Below are positions 24,028-32,725 of a stretch of DNA of 53,018 nt, piece after piece. Below the pieces are notes generated by a model, which made no database searches, was not told the DNA's origin, and saw nothing but the letters and a program-made list of their open reading frames with translations. The translations under genes were made by a program, and so were the position numbers. Position 1 is the stretch's first letter, and every line of letters starts with the position of its first letter. The stretch is from Bradyrhizobium betae (GTDB taxonomy: Bacteria > Pseudomonadota > Alphaproteobacteria > Rhizobiales > Xanthobacteraceae): contig NZ_MZXW01000031.1 in the NCBI RefSeq assembly GCF_004123905.1, positions 1 to 53,018 of the forward strand, written 5' to 3'.

Positions 24028-24237
24028 ATGGAGCACGAGTTCTACCTGGGTCTCGCGCAGCGGGTCCGGATCATTGCCGAGAAGGCCGATCCGTTCACCC
24101 GCCGTCGGTTGCTGGATCTCGCCAAACGGTACGATGCCAAAGGAGGCTCGCGCCCCGCGCACTTGGTCGAGCGCCCGCTTCCGCTGCCGCGCACGACACC
24201 GCCGGCGCCGATCTTCTCCGGACCTGGCGAGGCCTGA
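24028..24237 (+). CDS. 'DPFTRRRLLDLA' family, copy 3
   Basis: The 69-residue product starts MEHEFYLGLAQRVRIIAEKA then DPFTRRRLLDLAKRYDAKGG, with a proline-rich linker and closing GEA. It keeps all conserved positions of copies at 10190 and 21238. The gene is convergent with the DUF4863 gene. Confidence 0.7.
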   Translation: MEHEFYLGLAQRVRIIAEKADPFTRRRLLDLAKRYDAKGGSRPAHLVERPLPLPRTTPPAPIFSGPGEA

Positions 24238-24271
24238 CGGCGCAACCAGCCTTGGTTCGCGATGTTCGCAC

Positions 24272-24814
24272 CTAATCGGCGGGAGCCTTGAAATCGTACG
24301 AGATGCGTCCGGCCGGGAGATAGAACAGCGCGATCACCGCACCGCCCCTGACCTCCGGATAGTGCCTGCTGCCCGGATCGGGCGCCGTCCAGCCGGGTCC
24401 CTGCCAGCCCTGCAATCCCTTCAACTCCGCGCCCGCGTTCAAGGGTACCACAAGGTTGATCTCCCCATAGGGATGACCATGATACTGCCCGCGCAGCACG
24501 TCGTGGTCGTCCTCGTCCTTGAACCGGCGTGGAGCAGCGCTGTTCATGTAAACCGCCGTGAGGCTGAACTGGAACGTTTCGGCACTCGGCTCGAGGATGC
24601 GGCTGCGCCGGTAGTTCGGGCCGTCCACCTCCTGGTTCGCCGCCCAGCCCTCCTCGACCCCGATCTTGATCAGGCGGCACAGATCCTGATAGAGGGCGCT
24701 CCTTTCGCCGTACGTCTCGTTGAGCCAACGCTCCATATCGGCTCCGGGCGTCATATCCTTCACTTCGCGGAGAAAAGAAATGCTGCGCTGGATCAGTTCT
24801 TCTCGACTCGTCAT
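24272..24814 (-). CDS. DUF4863 protein, 4-hydroxylaminobenzoate lyase type
   Basis: The 180-residue protein has the pattern I know from DUF4863, with HGHPYGEINLVVPLNAGAEL, GWQGPGWTAPDPGSRHYPEV and ALFYLPAGRISYDF. The characterised family members (PnbB/NbaB-type) convert 4-hydroxylaminobenzoate to protocatechuate and ammonium. It directly follows a nitroreductase gene (23 bases), which would supply the hydroxylamino substrate. That pairing is the main support for the assignment. The central part looks like a cupin-like beta barrel with histidine ligands. Confidence 0.7.
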   Translation of the reverse strand: MTSREELIQRSISFLREVKDMTPGADMERWLNETYGERSALYQDLCRLIKIGVEEGWAANQEVDGPNYRRSRILEPSAETFQFSLTAVYMNSAAPRRFKDEDDHDVLRGQYHGHPYGEINLVVPLNAGAELKGLQGWQGPGWTAPDPGSRHYPEVRGGAVIALFYLPAGRISYDFKAPAD

Positions 24815-24837
24815 GGCGATCTACTCCTGAATGTCTC

Positions 24838-25584
24838 TTACGCGTCCAATCCCAAGAACGTCGCGAACTCATCTACATTCGCCCGGGGCATCAATCGCTG
24901 CGCCTGACCTGCAGGCTTCCCGACCGAGATGCCGCATACCACCATCTGCTCCTCCGGAATCGAGAGCAGGGGGCGCAATATCCGGTGATATTTCGAAAAC
25001 GTCTCCTGCGGACACGACTGAAGTCCGCGCCCCGCTGCCGCCAGCATCACGTTCTGCACGAACATGCCAAGGTCGAGCCAGCTTCCGGCTTCCAGCCGAC
25101 GATCGATCGTCACTATCAGTCCCACGGGCGCTCCGAAGAACGTGTAATTCTTCACGGTCTGCCTGCTTCTTGCCTCGGCATCGGCCTGGTGGATCCCGAG
25201 CGACCCGTAGAACAGCCGCCCAAACTCCTGCCGCCGCTTGAGGTACCGATCAGGTAATTCGCTGGCGTAATATTTGTACTCCGAGACGTGCTCGTCGCGG
25301 CACGTTTCGTGCGCGTCCAGCAGCGCCGCCGAGACGCGGGCCTTGGCGGCGCCACCCAGCACGTAGACATGCCAGGGCTGAATGTTCGCACCGCTTGGCG
25401 CGAAGCGCGCGACGTGGAGGATCTGCTCGATCGTCCGTCGCGGGACCGGAGCATCGCAAAAGTCACGGCACGCGAACCGGCGGGTCATGATCTCGTCGAC
25501 CGGGCTCTGCGCAGCGACGCACTCCTCGCTCGGTCCGATCACGGCTTCTTCAGGTCCGCACATCCTGGCTCGACTGGCGCTCAT
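24838..25584 (-). CDS. Nitroreductase family protein (PnbA-like)
   Basis: An FMN-dependent nitroreductase fold: RRFACRDFCDAPVPRR at the N-terminus, ARFAPSGANIQPWHVYV for flavin binding, and GRGLQSCPQETFSKYH near the C-terminus. Length, about 248 residues, is that of nitroaromatic reductases and BluB-like proteins; the partner DUF4863 gene favours a nitrobenzoate reductase making the hydroxylamine with NADPH. The ATG at 25584 has a GGAG before it; a TTG at 25608 is possible. It lies 30 bases after an HD-domain gene in the same direction. Confidence 0.85.
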   Translation of the reverse strand: MSASRARMCGPEEAVIGPSEECVAAQSPVDEIMTRRFACRDFCDAPVPRRTIEQILHVARFAPSGANIQPWHVYVLGGAAKARVSAALLDAHETCRDEHVSEYKYYASELPDRYLKRRQEFGRLFYGSLGIHQADAEARSRQTVKNYTFFGAPVGLIVTIDRRLEAGSWLDLGMFVQNVMLAAAGRGLQSCPQETFSKYHRILRPLLSIPEEQMVVCGISVGKPAGQAQRLMPRANVDEFATFLGLDA

Positions 25585-25614
25585 CTCGATTTGCTCCGCT
25601 CGAAGCAACGAAGG

Positions 25615-26256
25615 TCAGTTCGGCCAGGCCGAACCGAGGATGATCGAACAGAAGTTCTGGCGGACATAGGTCATGTCCTTCAGCGCAAGGACGTCGGCCT
25701 TGACGTTCCCGAACGTGGTCAACGGCTTCTTGACGATGCCTTTGGCGAAATGATCTATGATGTTCTCCTTGAAGTTCGTTTCGCGCGGATGATGGACGCA
25801 GACATGGTCACGCTGTTCATGCGTGAAGTCGTGATAGGCGATCCCGAGCACATCCATTTCGACGCCCGCGGTCACCAGCGCGATGGTGGGTCGCATATGC
25901 TCGGGAATACCTGGCGTGGTGTGGAGCGCGATGGCGGTCCAGACGTCCTCGATCTCACGCTCGGGCAGGCCGTAGCTTTTCATGAAATCACGAGCGGCAT
26001 TGGCACCGTCGACCTCGAAGCGCAGGTCGGGACTGGAATACTTCTCCGTGAGGCCCATGTCGTGGAACATCGCGCCGAGGTAAAGAAGCTCCGGTTCGTA
26101 CTTCAGGCCGTGGCGCTCGGCGGTGAGCGCGCCCCAAAGAAAGACGCGGCGACTGTGGTTGTAGAGTAGGTCGTCTTCGGTATCGCGCACGAGCTGCGTG
26201 GCGGCGCGGGCGATGGCACTGTCGGGCAGGCGGATGCCGGCGATGATCTCGGACAT
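25615..26256 (-). CDS. HD-domain protein
   Basis: The 213-residue protein carries an HD metal site: YNHSRRVFLWG (H34), GAMFHDMGLTEKY (H65, D66), then FEVDGANAARDFM and AIALHTTPGIPEHM. This spread of residues resembles cyanamide-hydratase-type HD proteins more than nucleotide phosphohydrolases, but the substrate is unknown. AAAGGAG precedes the ATG. It is the first gene of the HD, nitroreductase, DUF4863 operon. A paralogue lies at 28022. Confidence 0.8.
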   Translation of the reverse strand: MSEIIAGIRLPDSAIARAATQLVRDTEDDLLYNHSRRVFLWGALTAERHGLKYEPELLYLGAMFHDMGLTEKYSSPDLRFEVDGANAARDFMKSYGLPEREIEDVWTAIALHTTPGIPEHMRPTIALVTAGVEMDVLGIAYHDFTHEQRDHVCVHHPRETNFKENIIDHFAKGIVKKPLTTFGNVKADVLALKDMTYVRQNFCSIILGSAWPN

Positions 26257-26336
26257 GGAGCGCTCTCCTTTTTTGCGTAGCGGGCTGGTTGCTTGTACCT
26301 ATTTGCCAACGGGGCACCGCTCCGCACAAGGAAGGG

Positions 26337-26378
26337 CATCCCGCGGATCAGGACAGCCGCACGTCTTTTCCTGACATG
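26337..26378 (+). repeat. Dispersed intergenic repeat, copy 2
   Basis: Same core as 268-309 (CGGATCAGGACAGCC, then CTTTTCCTGACA). It stands between the HD gene start and the GlxA-type regulator stop, so it lies in a transcript or promoter region. Confidence 0.75.
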
Positions 26379-26434
26379 AGGCTTTTGTGGGGAAAGCAGG
26401 ATCGCGAGCGTTGCCTTGGCGGGGAGCGCGCGGT

Positions 26435-27409
26435 CTATTCCGGTGTCGCCCGCCGGAAGCTCGCGCGATATTGGATGGGGCTGACGCCAAGACGGGCGGT
26501 GAACACGATCCTCATCCGATCCGCCGAGCCGAACCCGCAGTCGAATGCAACTGCCTTCAGCGGCCGGTCGCTTCCCTCCAGCATCATGCGCGCCGCATCG
26601 ATGCGGGCGCGCTCGATGAATTCGTGCGGCGTGATCCCGGTCGCCTGCACGAAATGCCGGGCCAGATTTCGGGCGCTCATCCCGACAACAGCGGCAAGGG
26701 ACTCAAGCGAGTGGCGATCCCCGACGTTCGCCATCACATGGTCCTGGATACGGGCGATAGGCGATTCCGGATCGGCAGGCGCCGTGAGATAGGGGCTAAA
26801 CTGAGACTGTCCGCCTTGGCGCTGGGCGACTACGACCAGCCGCTTGGCCACTTTGAGCGCCGTTTCCGCGCCGTGGCGCTGCCCGACTAGGGCCAAACCG
26901 AGATCTATTCCCGCAGTCACACCCGCCGCGGTGATCAGCCGCCCATCGCGGACATAGATCAAATCCGGTTCGACTTTTGCTCTCGGGAACCTGGCCGCCA
27001 GCGCCTGCGCATCCTGCCAATGGGTCGTGACACGCCGATCGTCCAGCAGACCGGCATAGCCAAGGACAAAAGCCCCGGTGCAGATCGATCCATAGAGGCT
27101 CGACCGCCACGGCAGCTCCTTGACCCACTGAAGCAAGTGCGGGTCGGGCTCCGTTTCAGGTGGGGTGGGCGTGCCGGCCACCAGAACAATGTCGAACCCA
27201 CCCGTCGCCTCCTCAAGCGTTAGATCGGCAATAAGCCGTATGCCGTTCGAGGCGCGCAGCGGATTGTGGTGAGCAGCAACGAGTACGGGTTCATACCGGT
27301 CGGCACTGTCGAGAAATGTGTTCGCCTCGCTGAACACGTCCATCGGCCCGGCCACGTCCAAGGCCTGGACCCCCTCGTAGACGACGATCGCGACAGCTTG
27401 TACCGGCAC
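26435..27409 (-). CDS. GlxA/FtrA-type AraC-family regulator
   Basis: This 324-residue protein has an N-terminal DJ-1/PfpI domain (residues 1-190, with SICTGAFVLGYAGLLDDR containing the nucleophile-elbow cysteine) and a C-terminal AraC/XylS domain with two helix-turn-helix motifs (SLESLAAVVGMSARNLARHF and PLKAVAFDCGFGSADRMRI). Such proteins often activate neighbouring catabolic genes; here the catabolic genes lie on both sides in the same direction. The start is the GTG at 27409. Confidence 0.9.
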   Translation of the reverse strand: MPVQAVAIVVYEGVQALDVAGPMDVFSEANTFLDSADRYEPVLVAAHHNPLRASNGIRLIADLTLEEATGGFDIVLVAGTPTPPETEPDPHLLQWVKELPWRSSLYGSICTGAFVLGYAGLLDDRRVTTHWQDAQALAARFPRAKVEPDLIYVRDGRLITAAGVTAGIDLGLALVGQRHGAETALKVAKRLVVVAQRQGGQSQFSPYLTAPADPESPIARIQDHVMANVGDRHSLESLAAVVGMSARNLARHFVQATGITPHEFIERARIDAARMMLEGSDRPLKAVAFDCGFGSADRMRIVFTARLGVSPIQYRASFRRATPE

Positions 27410-27502
27410 CTTTGCTGCCTCTCCAGTCAGGCGCCTTATTATGCATGTCGTTCACACAGTGCAAAGGCCGGGCGGTGAATGGCAGGCGAACCGGTCGCGC
27501 CG

Positions 27503-28006
27503 CTATTTCGGTGTTGCGTCCTTATCGGGGATCGTCAATGCACCGTCCTTGGAATCGACCACGAAGACCGCGAGCAAGCTGGCTGGCTCGGTGTCGCTCG
27601 CGTTCTCGCTGATCCTGTGATGAGCACCTGGCGTTTCGTAAAAGCCCTCGCCTGCGTGATAGACCTGCGTAGGGTCATTGCCGACCTGGCTGCGGATGGC
27701 CCCGGACAGGACATAGGCATAGATAAATGCCGACGCTGCGTGGCGATGAGGCAGCGATTTGCTCCCGGGAGGATAACTCACCAGGACAGCGTCCATTCTC
27801 TTTCCTTCAACGTTCGGCAGTGCGTGCTCGAAGACGAGCTTAACTTGCTCCCGCTCCTGTGCGATCGCGGGCGAAGCTCCCAGAGCCATGACTGTTGCTA
27901 CCAGCGAGAACAAGGCCATTCGCACGAACCCTACTCGTTGTTTGGCTACGATTCTTGAACGGTTTGACAGCGCAGTTATCAGATTGGTGAAAGCACTGAT
28001 CGACAT
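27503..28006 (-). CDS. Exported cupin-domain protein
   Basis: The 167-residue precursor has a long N-region, a hydrophobic core (MALFSLVATVMALGAS) and a probable cleavage after AIA. The mature part is a single cupin with metal ligands in LPHRHAASAF (two His) and PGAHHRIS (His). GAGGAGG precedes the ATG at 28006. It follows the second HD gene by 15 bases. It may be a periplasmic sensor or enzyme for an aromatic or nitrile compound; the substrate is not visible. Confidence 0.8.
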   Translation of the reverse strand: MSISAFTNLITALSNRSRIVAKQRVGFVRMALFSLVATVMALGASPAIAQEREQVKLVFEHALPNVEGKRMDAVLVSYPPGSKSLPHRHAASAFIYAYVLSGAIRSQVGNDPTQVYHAGEGFYETPGAHHRISENASDTEPASLLAVFVVDSKDGALTIPDKDATPK

Positions 28007-28021
28007 CTCGCACCTCCTCTT

Positions 28022-28666
28022 CTAATGAGCCCAGGGAGAGCAGGCGATCAAGTCGCAGGCGTTGGGGCTCTTGAACTCGGGCATGAAGCGTTCGCAGACC
28101 GCGGCGTTGACGGTGCCGTACGTACTCGCCGGCTTATGCGCAAAGCCGGCGAAATACTCCCGAACGAAGCCTTCCTTGAAATTCGTGCGGGGATATTTGG
28201 CGACGATCTCCTCGCGAAGCTCCGCGGGAAACTGGTCGAAGCCTACCCCGACGACATCGAGCAGAACACCTGAATTGAGGAGCGCGACCTCGGGACCCAT
28301 GTACTTCGGAATGCCGGGGGTCGTGTGCAGCGCGATCGCCTCCCAGACCCTCTGCACCTGGTCTTCGGCAATGTTGTGGGCGCTCAGAAACTGTCGGGCG
28401 GCGTTCGCGCCATCGACCTCGAAGCGTTCGTCCGGGCTGGAGAAATTCTTGACGAGACCGAGATCGTGGAACGCGGCGGCCACGTAGAGAAGCTCAGAGT
28501 CGAAGCGCAGCTTTTTCTGACGACCCTGCTCCGCCGCAAACAGGTACACGCGGATCGAGTGATTGAAGAGCAGATCGGTGGAATGCTCGCGCAGGACGTC
28601 TGTCGCCTCTTTCGCCAGCAAGGAATCGGGAGTGACGAGGGCCGGGGCGGGAGTTCGGGGTGTCAT
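28022..28666 (-). CDS. HD-domain protein, paralogue of 25615
   Basis: 214 residues from ATG 28666, with FNHSIRVYLFAAEQG, AAFHDLGLVKNFSSPD, RFEVDGANAARQF and AIALHTTPGIPKYM. It is clearly homologous to the HD protein at 25615 along its whole length, and the two bracket the regulator and cupin. The duplicate probably acts on a related substrate. Confidence 0.8.
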   Translation of the reverse strand: MTPRTPAPALVTPDSLLAKEATDVLREHSTDLLFNHSIRVYLFAAEQGRQKKLRFDSELLYVAAAFHDLGLVKNFSSPDERFEVDGANAARQFLSAHNIAEDQVQRVWEAIALHTTPGIPKYMGPEVALLNSGVLLDVVGVGFDQFPAELREEIVAKYPRTNFKEGFVREYFAGFAHKPASTYGTVNAAVCERFMPEFKSPNACDLIACSPWAH

Positions 28667-28745
28667 TTTTTGTCCTTTCAACAAAAATCGATGGGCTTGG
28701 CTTGCGCATCCGGACGCGTGAGCGCAAGAGGAGGCGCGAGATCGG

Positions 28746-29735
28746 TCAGCCCGCTCCGACCGCGAGCACGATCTTTCCTTTTGGCCGGGGCCGCGCGCCC
28801 TCCAGCATCAAGTGAGCCTCACGCGCATCCGCGAGGGGCAAGACCACGCCGACGTTTGTTCGCAGTTCTCCAGCATCGACAAGGCGAGCGATTTCCGTCA
28901 GATACCGGCTCGTGACGTCGACCAAAAAGAAGGTGGCTTCCACACCGTGGTGTTTTGCGAGATCCTGATCCGGGCGGGACACTGCCGAGATCAGCTTGCC
29001 GCCTCGACGAAGGACCTGGAACGAGCGGCTTTGCGTTTCGCCGCCGACGAGATCGATGACGGCGTCCGCATCCCGCACTTCCTTCTCGACGCGCTGGCTC
29101 CGGTAGTCGATCACCGTGTTGGCGCCAAGGTTGCGCACGAAGGAAGCATCGGCCGTCGATACCGTTGCGACGATCTGCACACCCGCATGACGGGCCAATT
29201 GGACCGCGTAGGATCCCACGTTGCCAGCCGCCCCGTGAATGACCACCGTTTGGCCCGCTCTGAGTTGCGCGTGGTCGAACAGCGCCTGCCATGCGGTGAC
29301 GGCAATGACGGGAACGGAGGCGGCTTCGGCGTGACTTAGCGAGTTCGGCTTGCCTGAGACCATCTCCGCGGAAGCCAACGCGTACTCGGCGTAGCTCCCG
29401 ACGAACCGCGGATTCGTAACACCGTAGACCTGCTCTCCCGCACGTCCTTGCGAGACTCCGGGCCCAACGGCGACGATTTCACCTGAAAGGTCCGAGCCCA
29501 GAGTGAGCGGGAGCGGCTGCGGCAATGCGCTCTTTCCGGCTCTGATCCAGCCGTCCCATGGTCCTACTCCGGCAGCTGCAACTTTGACCAGGACCTCGCC
29601 GGGCCCGGGCTCCGGACGGGAGAGGGCCTCGAACTGCATGACCTGCGGCGGCCCAAACTCATGTACGCGCCACGCCATCATCGTCGATCCGGTCCGCGCT
29701 TCCGTAACTTGAGTAACCGTGCTGCTCGAGGCCAT
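28746..29735 (-). CDS. Quinone oxidoreductase-like MDR protein
   Basis: The 329-residue protein belongs to zinc-free medium-chain reductases (NADPH:quinone reductase type). It has WRVHEFGPPQVMQFE, GSDLSGEIVAVG, and the dinucleotide site VVIHGAAGNVGSYAVQLAR; no structural or catalytic zinc cysteines are seen. The ATG at 29735 follows AAGGAGAG. It heads the set of catabolic genes on this strand, 79 bases upstream of the second HD gene. Confidence 0.9.
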   Translation of the reverse strand: MASSSTVTQVTEARTGSTMMAWRVHEFGPPQVMQFEALSRPEPGPGEVLVKVAAAGVGPWDGWIRAGKSALPQPLPLTLGSDLSGEIVAVGPGVSQGRAGEQVYGVTNPRFVGSYAEYALASAEMVSGKPNSLSHAEAASVPVIAVTAWQALFDHAQLRAGQTVVIHGAAGNVGSYAVQLARHAGVQIVATVSTADASFVRNLGANTVIDYRSQRVEKEVRDADAVIDLVGGETQSRSFQVLRRGGKLISAVSRPDQDLAKHHGVEATFFLVDVTSRYLTEIARLVDAGELRTNVGVVLPLADAREAHLMLEGARPRPKGKIVLAVGAG

Positions 29736-29848
29736 CTCACTCTCCTTGCGCTCAGCTCGTCGCGAGTAGCGCCGACCACTCTCGGGAGCCTTGCTGCGGT
29801 TTTCCCGGTCGTCTCCTCGGCCCGGGCGGGATTGCCCGTATGTCGCCA

Positions 29849-29917
29849 TGGAGCCCTGCGTTGGACAACGGACAAGATCCTACGGATCAGGACAGCCGAA
29901 CGTCCTTTTCTGACAAA
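29849..29917 (+). repeat. Dispersed intergenic repeat, copy 3
   Basis: The core 29876-29917 matches copies 1 and 2; its upstream 27 bases (CCTGCGTTGGACAAC) match copy 1 only. It lies 114 bases ahead of the oxidoreductase start, and nothing coding is seen from here to 30211. Confidence 0.75.
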
Positions 29918-30211
29918 CGGCCGCCGGAGAGTTCGCCGCAAGAGGTTTCAGACACGCTGGGCTCCGAGATCGCTGGAGAGGCGGCCCGATGTGGAGGACC
30001 GATCAGGGCACGCCAGGCGAGCAAGACCGGGTGGCAAGACAACTCGGACCTTCGCAGGAGCGCCGCGCCTCCAGGAACTCACCCCGCAACAGTTTGGAAT
30101 TGCACGACACTCCCGAAAAGGCCGTGAATTGCCTGTCTTTCGGATACCTCCCGGCCGGCGCCCCCGGTATCGTGGGCTTCCGGTCAATCGGTAGGGACAC
30201 CACGAGAAGAG

Positions 30212-30713
30212 ATGTTTCAAAACCCATCGGATCTGGCGGCGATGGCCGAGGCCTTGAGCCGGTCGGCGGATTACCGGGTGCTGCGGCGTCTCGTGCCGCG
30301 GCCGACGTCCATGGCGGCCCCGGGACAGGAGACCCGGACGGGCATCCTGCTGGACACCGAGACAACCGGCCTCGATCACGCCAGCGACGAGATCATCGAG
30401 CTCGGCCTGGTCAAATTCGACTACACGCCCGACGGCCGCATCGCCGGCGTCCGCGACACGTTTTCGGCCTTCAACGAGCCGTCCGCGCCGATCCCGCCCG
30501 AGGTGACGGCACTGACTGGCATCACCAACGAGATGGTCGCTGGCCATAGAATCGACGAGGCCGCCGTGAACGCCTTCGTCGAAAGTGCCGTCATCCATCG
30601 CCCACAACAGCGGCTTCGACAGAAAATTCGTCGAGCGCTACTGGCCCGTGTTCGAGCACAAGGCTTGGGGCTGCAGCATGAGGGAGATCGACTGGCGCAA
30701 CCGAGACGACTAG
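30212..30713 (+). pseudogene. DEDDh 3'-5' exonuclease, copy 1, truncated
   Basis: The frame starts MFQNPSDLAAMAEALSRSA and includes the exonuclease I motif GILLDTETTGLD. After AVI near 30595 the frame shifts, and exonuclease II motif IAHNSGFDRKFVERYWPVFE continues in another frame to WGCSMREIDWRN, stopping at 30713. The exonuclease III region, which would bear the last His and Asp, is missing because the histidine-kinase gene's 3' end begins there. Two lesions make it non-functional. Confidence 0.85.
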
Positions 30714-31852
30714 GGGCGTAGCGCCCCTTCCAAGGGCATGCGGAACGTGAACCTTGTCTCCGCTTCGGACGAAGCGACGTCGATCGAACCACCGTGAGCC
30801 TTGGCAATCTCGGCTGCGATGTAGAGGCCTAGCCCGAGTCCTTGGGCCGGTCCGTGTGCCTTTCCTCGGTAGAACGGCTGAAACAGGCGTTTGCGGGCCT
30901 CCTCCGGAATGGCCGCGCCCGCGTTGGCCACCGAGAGTTCAAACATTTCTGCCTTGGCGCTCGCTTCGACACGCACGGGTAGGTCCGGTGCCCCGTGACT
31001 GATCGCATTACCGAGCAGGTTGGAGAACAACTGCGCGACGCGCGCTGGATCGCAGAACACGGGGGTTTCGAGCTCAAAATGGGTTTCGATGCCCCGCTCG
31101 GGGTGCGCGGCGCTCAGTTCTGCGACAACCTGGTCGAGAACGGGTTCGATGGCGGTGATGGCCTTCGACACGGAGATGCCTCCCCCAAGCCGACCTCGAG
31201 CCAAATCCATAACGCTTTCGATCATCTTGGCCATGCGACCCACGCTGCTCTGCATCATGGCCTCTAGCCGCAGCGCGTCCTCCGGCGTCTTGGTCTTGAG
31301 CATCAGCCGTGCGCCAGCCGCGATCGATGCGAGCGGATTGCGCAAGTCATGACCGAGGACGGCGATGAACTGCTCGCGCAGTTCGGCGTTTTCGCGCTCC
31401 TGTCGCAGGCGCTCCTCTAGTGCGGTCTTGAGCTCGTCGCTTTCCTTGCGGGCGTCGATCAGCCCGCGCTCATAGCGGCGCCGGTCCGTGGCCCGCATGA
31501 TCGTCAGGCGCGTGAACAGGAGCGCGTCCGCGTCGGTCCGCCGCTCACGCGCGTTGGCGATCGCCGGCAGCCGCGTTCCGGTTTTGGTCAGGAGATCGAT
31601 CGCGAACTCGTCGAAGAAGCCCTGCATGCGCAGCAGCGGCGCGACATGGGTCTCCAGGAATATGCGCCCCGCCATGTTGAGCAGGTCGCTGAGCCGCATG
31701 CCGGGAAGGTCATCGGGCGGGTAGCCTATCCAGTCCGCAAGGGTCCGATTGGCCCGGTCGATACGGCCGTCAGGACGAACGGACAGGTAGCCGCAGGGTG
31801 CGTTTTCGTAGAGGTCTTCGAAATCGCTGTCGGCAGGATGATTGTTGTTCAC
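30710..31852 (-). CDS. PAS-domain sensor histidine kinase
   Basis: A 380-residue soluble kinase: PAS domain (residues 10-120, ENAPCGYLSVRPDGRIDRAN), coiled coil, HisKA with H168 in AVLGHDLRNPLASI, and HATPase with N-box LLGNAISHG and G-box AQGLGLGLYIAAE. No membrane segment. It begins at GTG directly after the TGA of the RsbQ-like hydrolase. In Bacillus the RsbQ hydrolase partners a PAS-phosphatase (RsbP); here the PAS partner is a kinase. I infer that the hydrolase product is sensed by this PAS domain. Confidence 0.9.
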   Translation of the reverse strand: MNNNHPADSDFEDLYENAPCGYLSVRPDGRIDRANRTLADWIGYPPDDLPGMRLSDLLNMAGRIFLETHVAPLLRMQGFFDEFAIDLLTKTGTRLPAIANARERRTDADALLFTRLTIMRATDRRRYERGLIDARKESDELKTALEERLRQERENAELREQFIAVLGHDLRNPLASIAAGARLMLKTKTPEDALRLEAMMQSSVGRMAKMIESVMDLARGRLGGGISVSKAITAIEPVLDQVVAELSAAHPERGIETHFELETPVFCDPARVAQLFSNLLGNAISHGAPDLPVRVEASAKAEMFELSVANAGAAIPEEARKRLFQPFYRGKAHGPAQGLGLGLYIAAEIAKAHGGSIDVASSEAETRFTFRMPLEGALRP

Positions 31853-32641
31853 TCAGACGAAATCTCGAATTGCGGCGACGACTTCGTCAGGCGCGCTCAG
31901 GTTGGGACAATGGCCGGTCGCCTTCAGCACGACCATTTTGCTGTTTGGGATGTTGCGTTGGACGTACGCACCCACCTGTTGTCCGGCGATGATGTCTTCG
32001 CTGCACTGGAGAATCAGCGTGCGCGCTTTGACCTTGGCCAGGTCGGCACGGTTGTCGGACAGGAACGTGACGCGGGCGAACTCCTTAGCGATGGCGGGGT
32101 CTGTACGGCAGAAGCTGTTGGTCAGTTCCTCGCCAAGTTCGGGCCGCTCCGGGTTGCCCATGATGGCAGGCGCCATCTGCGCCGACCACCCCATGTGGTT
32201 CTCCTCCAGAAACGAAAGAAGCTCTTCGATCTGCTGGGCGCTGAAGCCACCGACGTAGTCGCCATCGTCGATGTAGCGCGCCGAAGGCCCCACCAGCACC
32301 AGGCGCTCGAAGAGTGTCGGATCCTTGATCGCGGCAAGCACTCCGATCATCGCGCTGACGGAATGCCCCACGAATACGGCGTCCTTCAGGCGCAGCGAGC
32401 GTCCGATCTCGACGACGTCGTCGGCATAGCCGGACAGCGTCGAATACTTCCCACGGTCGTAAGCGGTGAGGTCCGAACGGCCGGCCCCGACGTGGTCGAA
32501 CAGCACCGTAGCGAAATCCGCCTCAAACGCCGGCGCCACGAAGCGCCACATGTTCTGGTCGCACCCAAAGCCGTGGGCGAACATCATGGCCCGCTCACCG
32601 CGCCCCCGGACCTGCACGTTGTTGCGGAATTCAACGGACAC
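31853..32641 (-). CDS. RsbQ/KAI2-like alpha/beta hydrolase
   Basis: The 262-residue protein matches Bacillus RsbQ along its length: AMMFAHGFGCDQNMWRFVAP, FDHVGAGRSDLTAYD, the nucleophile in GHSVSA (S94), and the rest of the triad in CSEDIIAG (D216) and GHCPNLS (H244). RsbQ and its plant homologues KAI2 and D14 are hydrolase-like receptors for small hydrophobic ligands. It is directly followed by the PAS kinase gene with no gap and preceded by a receiver gene, so the three likely act together. Confidence 0.9.
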   Translation of the reverse strand: MSVEFRNNVQVRGRGERAMMFAHGFGCDQNMWRFVAPAFEADFATVLFDHVGAGRSDLTAYDRGKYSTLSGYADDVVEIGRSLRLKDAVFVGHSVSAMIGVLAAIKDPTLFERLVLVGPSARYIDDGDYVGGFSAQQIEELLSFLEENHMGWSAQMAPAIMGNPERPELGEELTNSFCRTDPAIAKEFARVTFLSDNRADLAKVKARTLILQCSEDIIAGQQVGAYVQRNIPNSKMVVLKATGHCPNLSAPDEVVAAIRDFV

Positions 32642-32725
32642 CTAGACCACCCTTTGCGTGTGAAGCACGCCTTGTTGTTTCGCAAGGCACCTTAGGCGCA
32701 AAATAGGCCGCGGCGCATGGTTTTT

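Noticed and set aside
30212..30721. An intact exonuclease gene
   Set aside because: Motif II is in another frame and motif III is absent, so it is a pseudogene.
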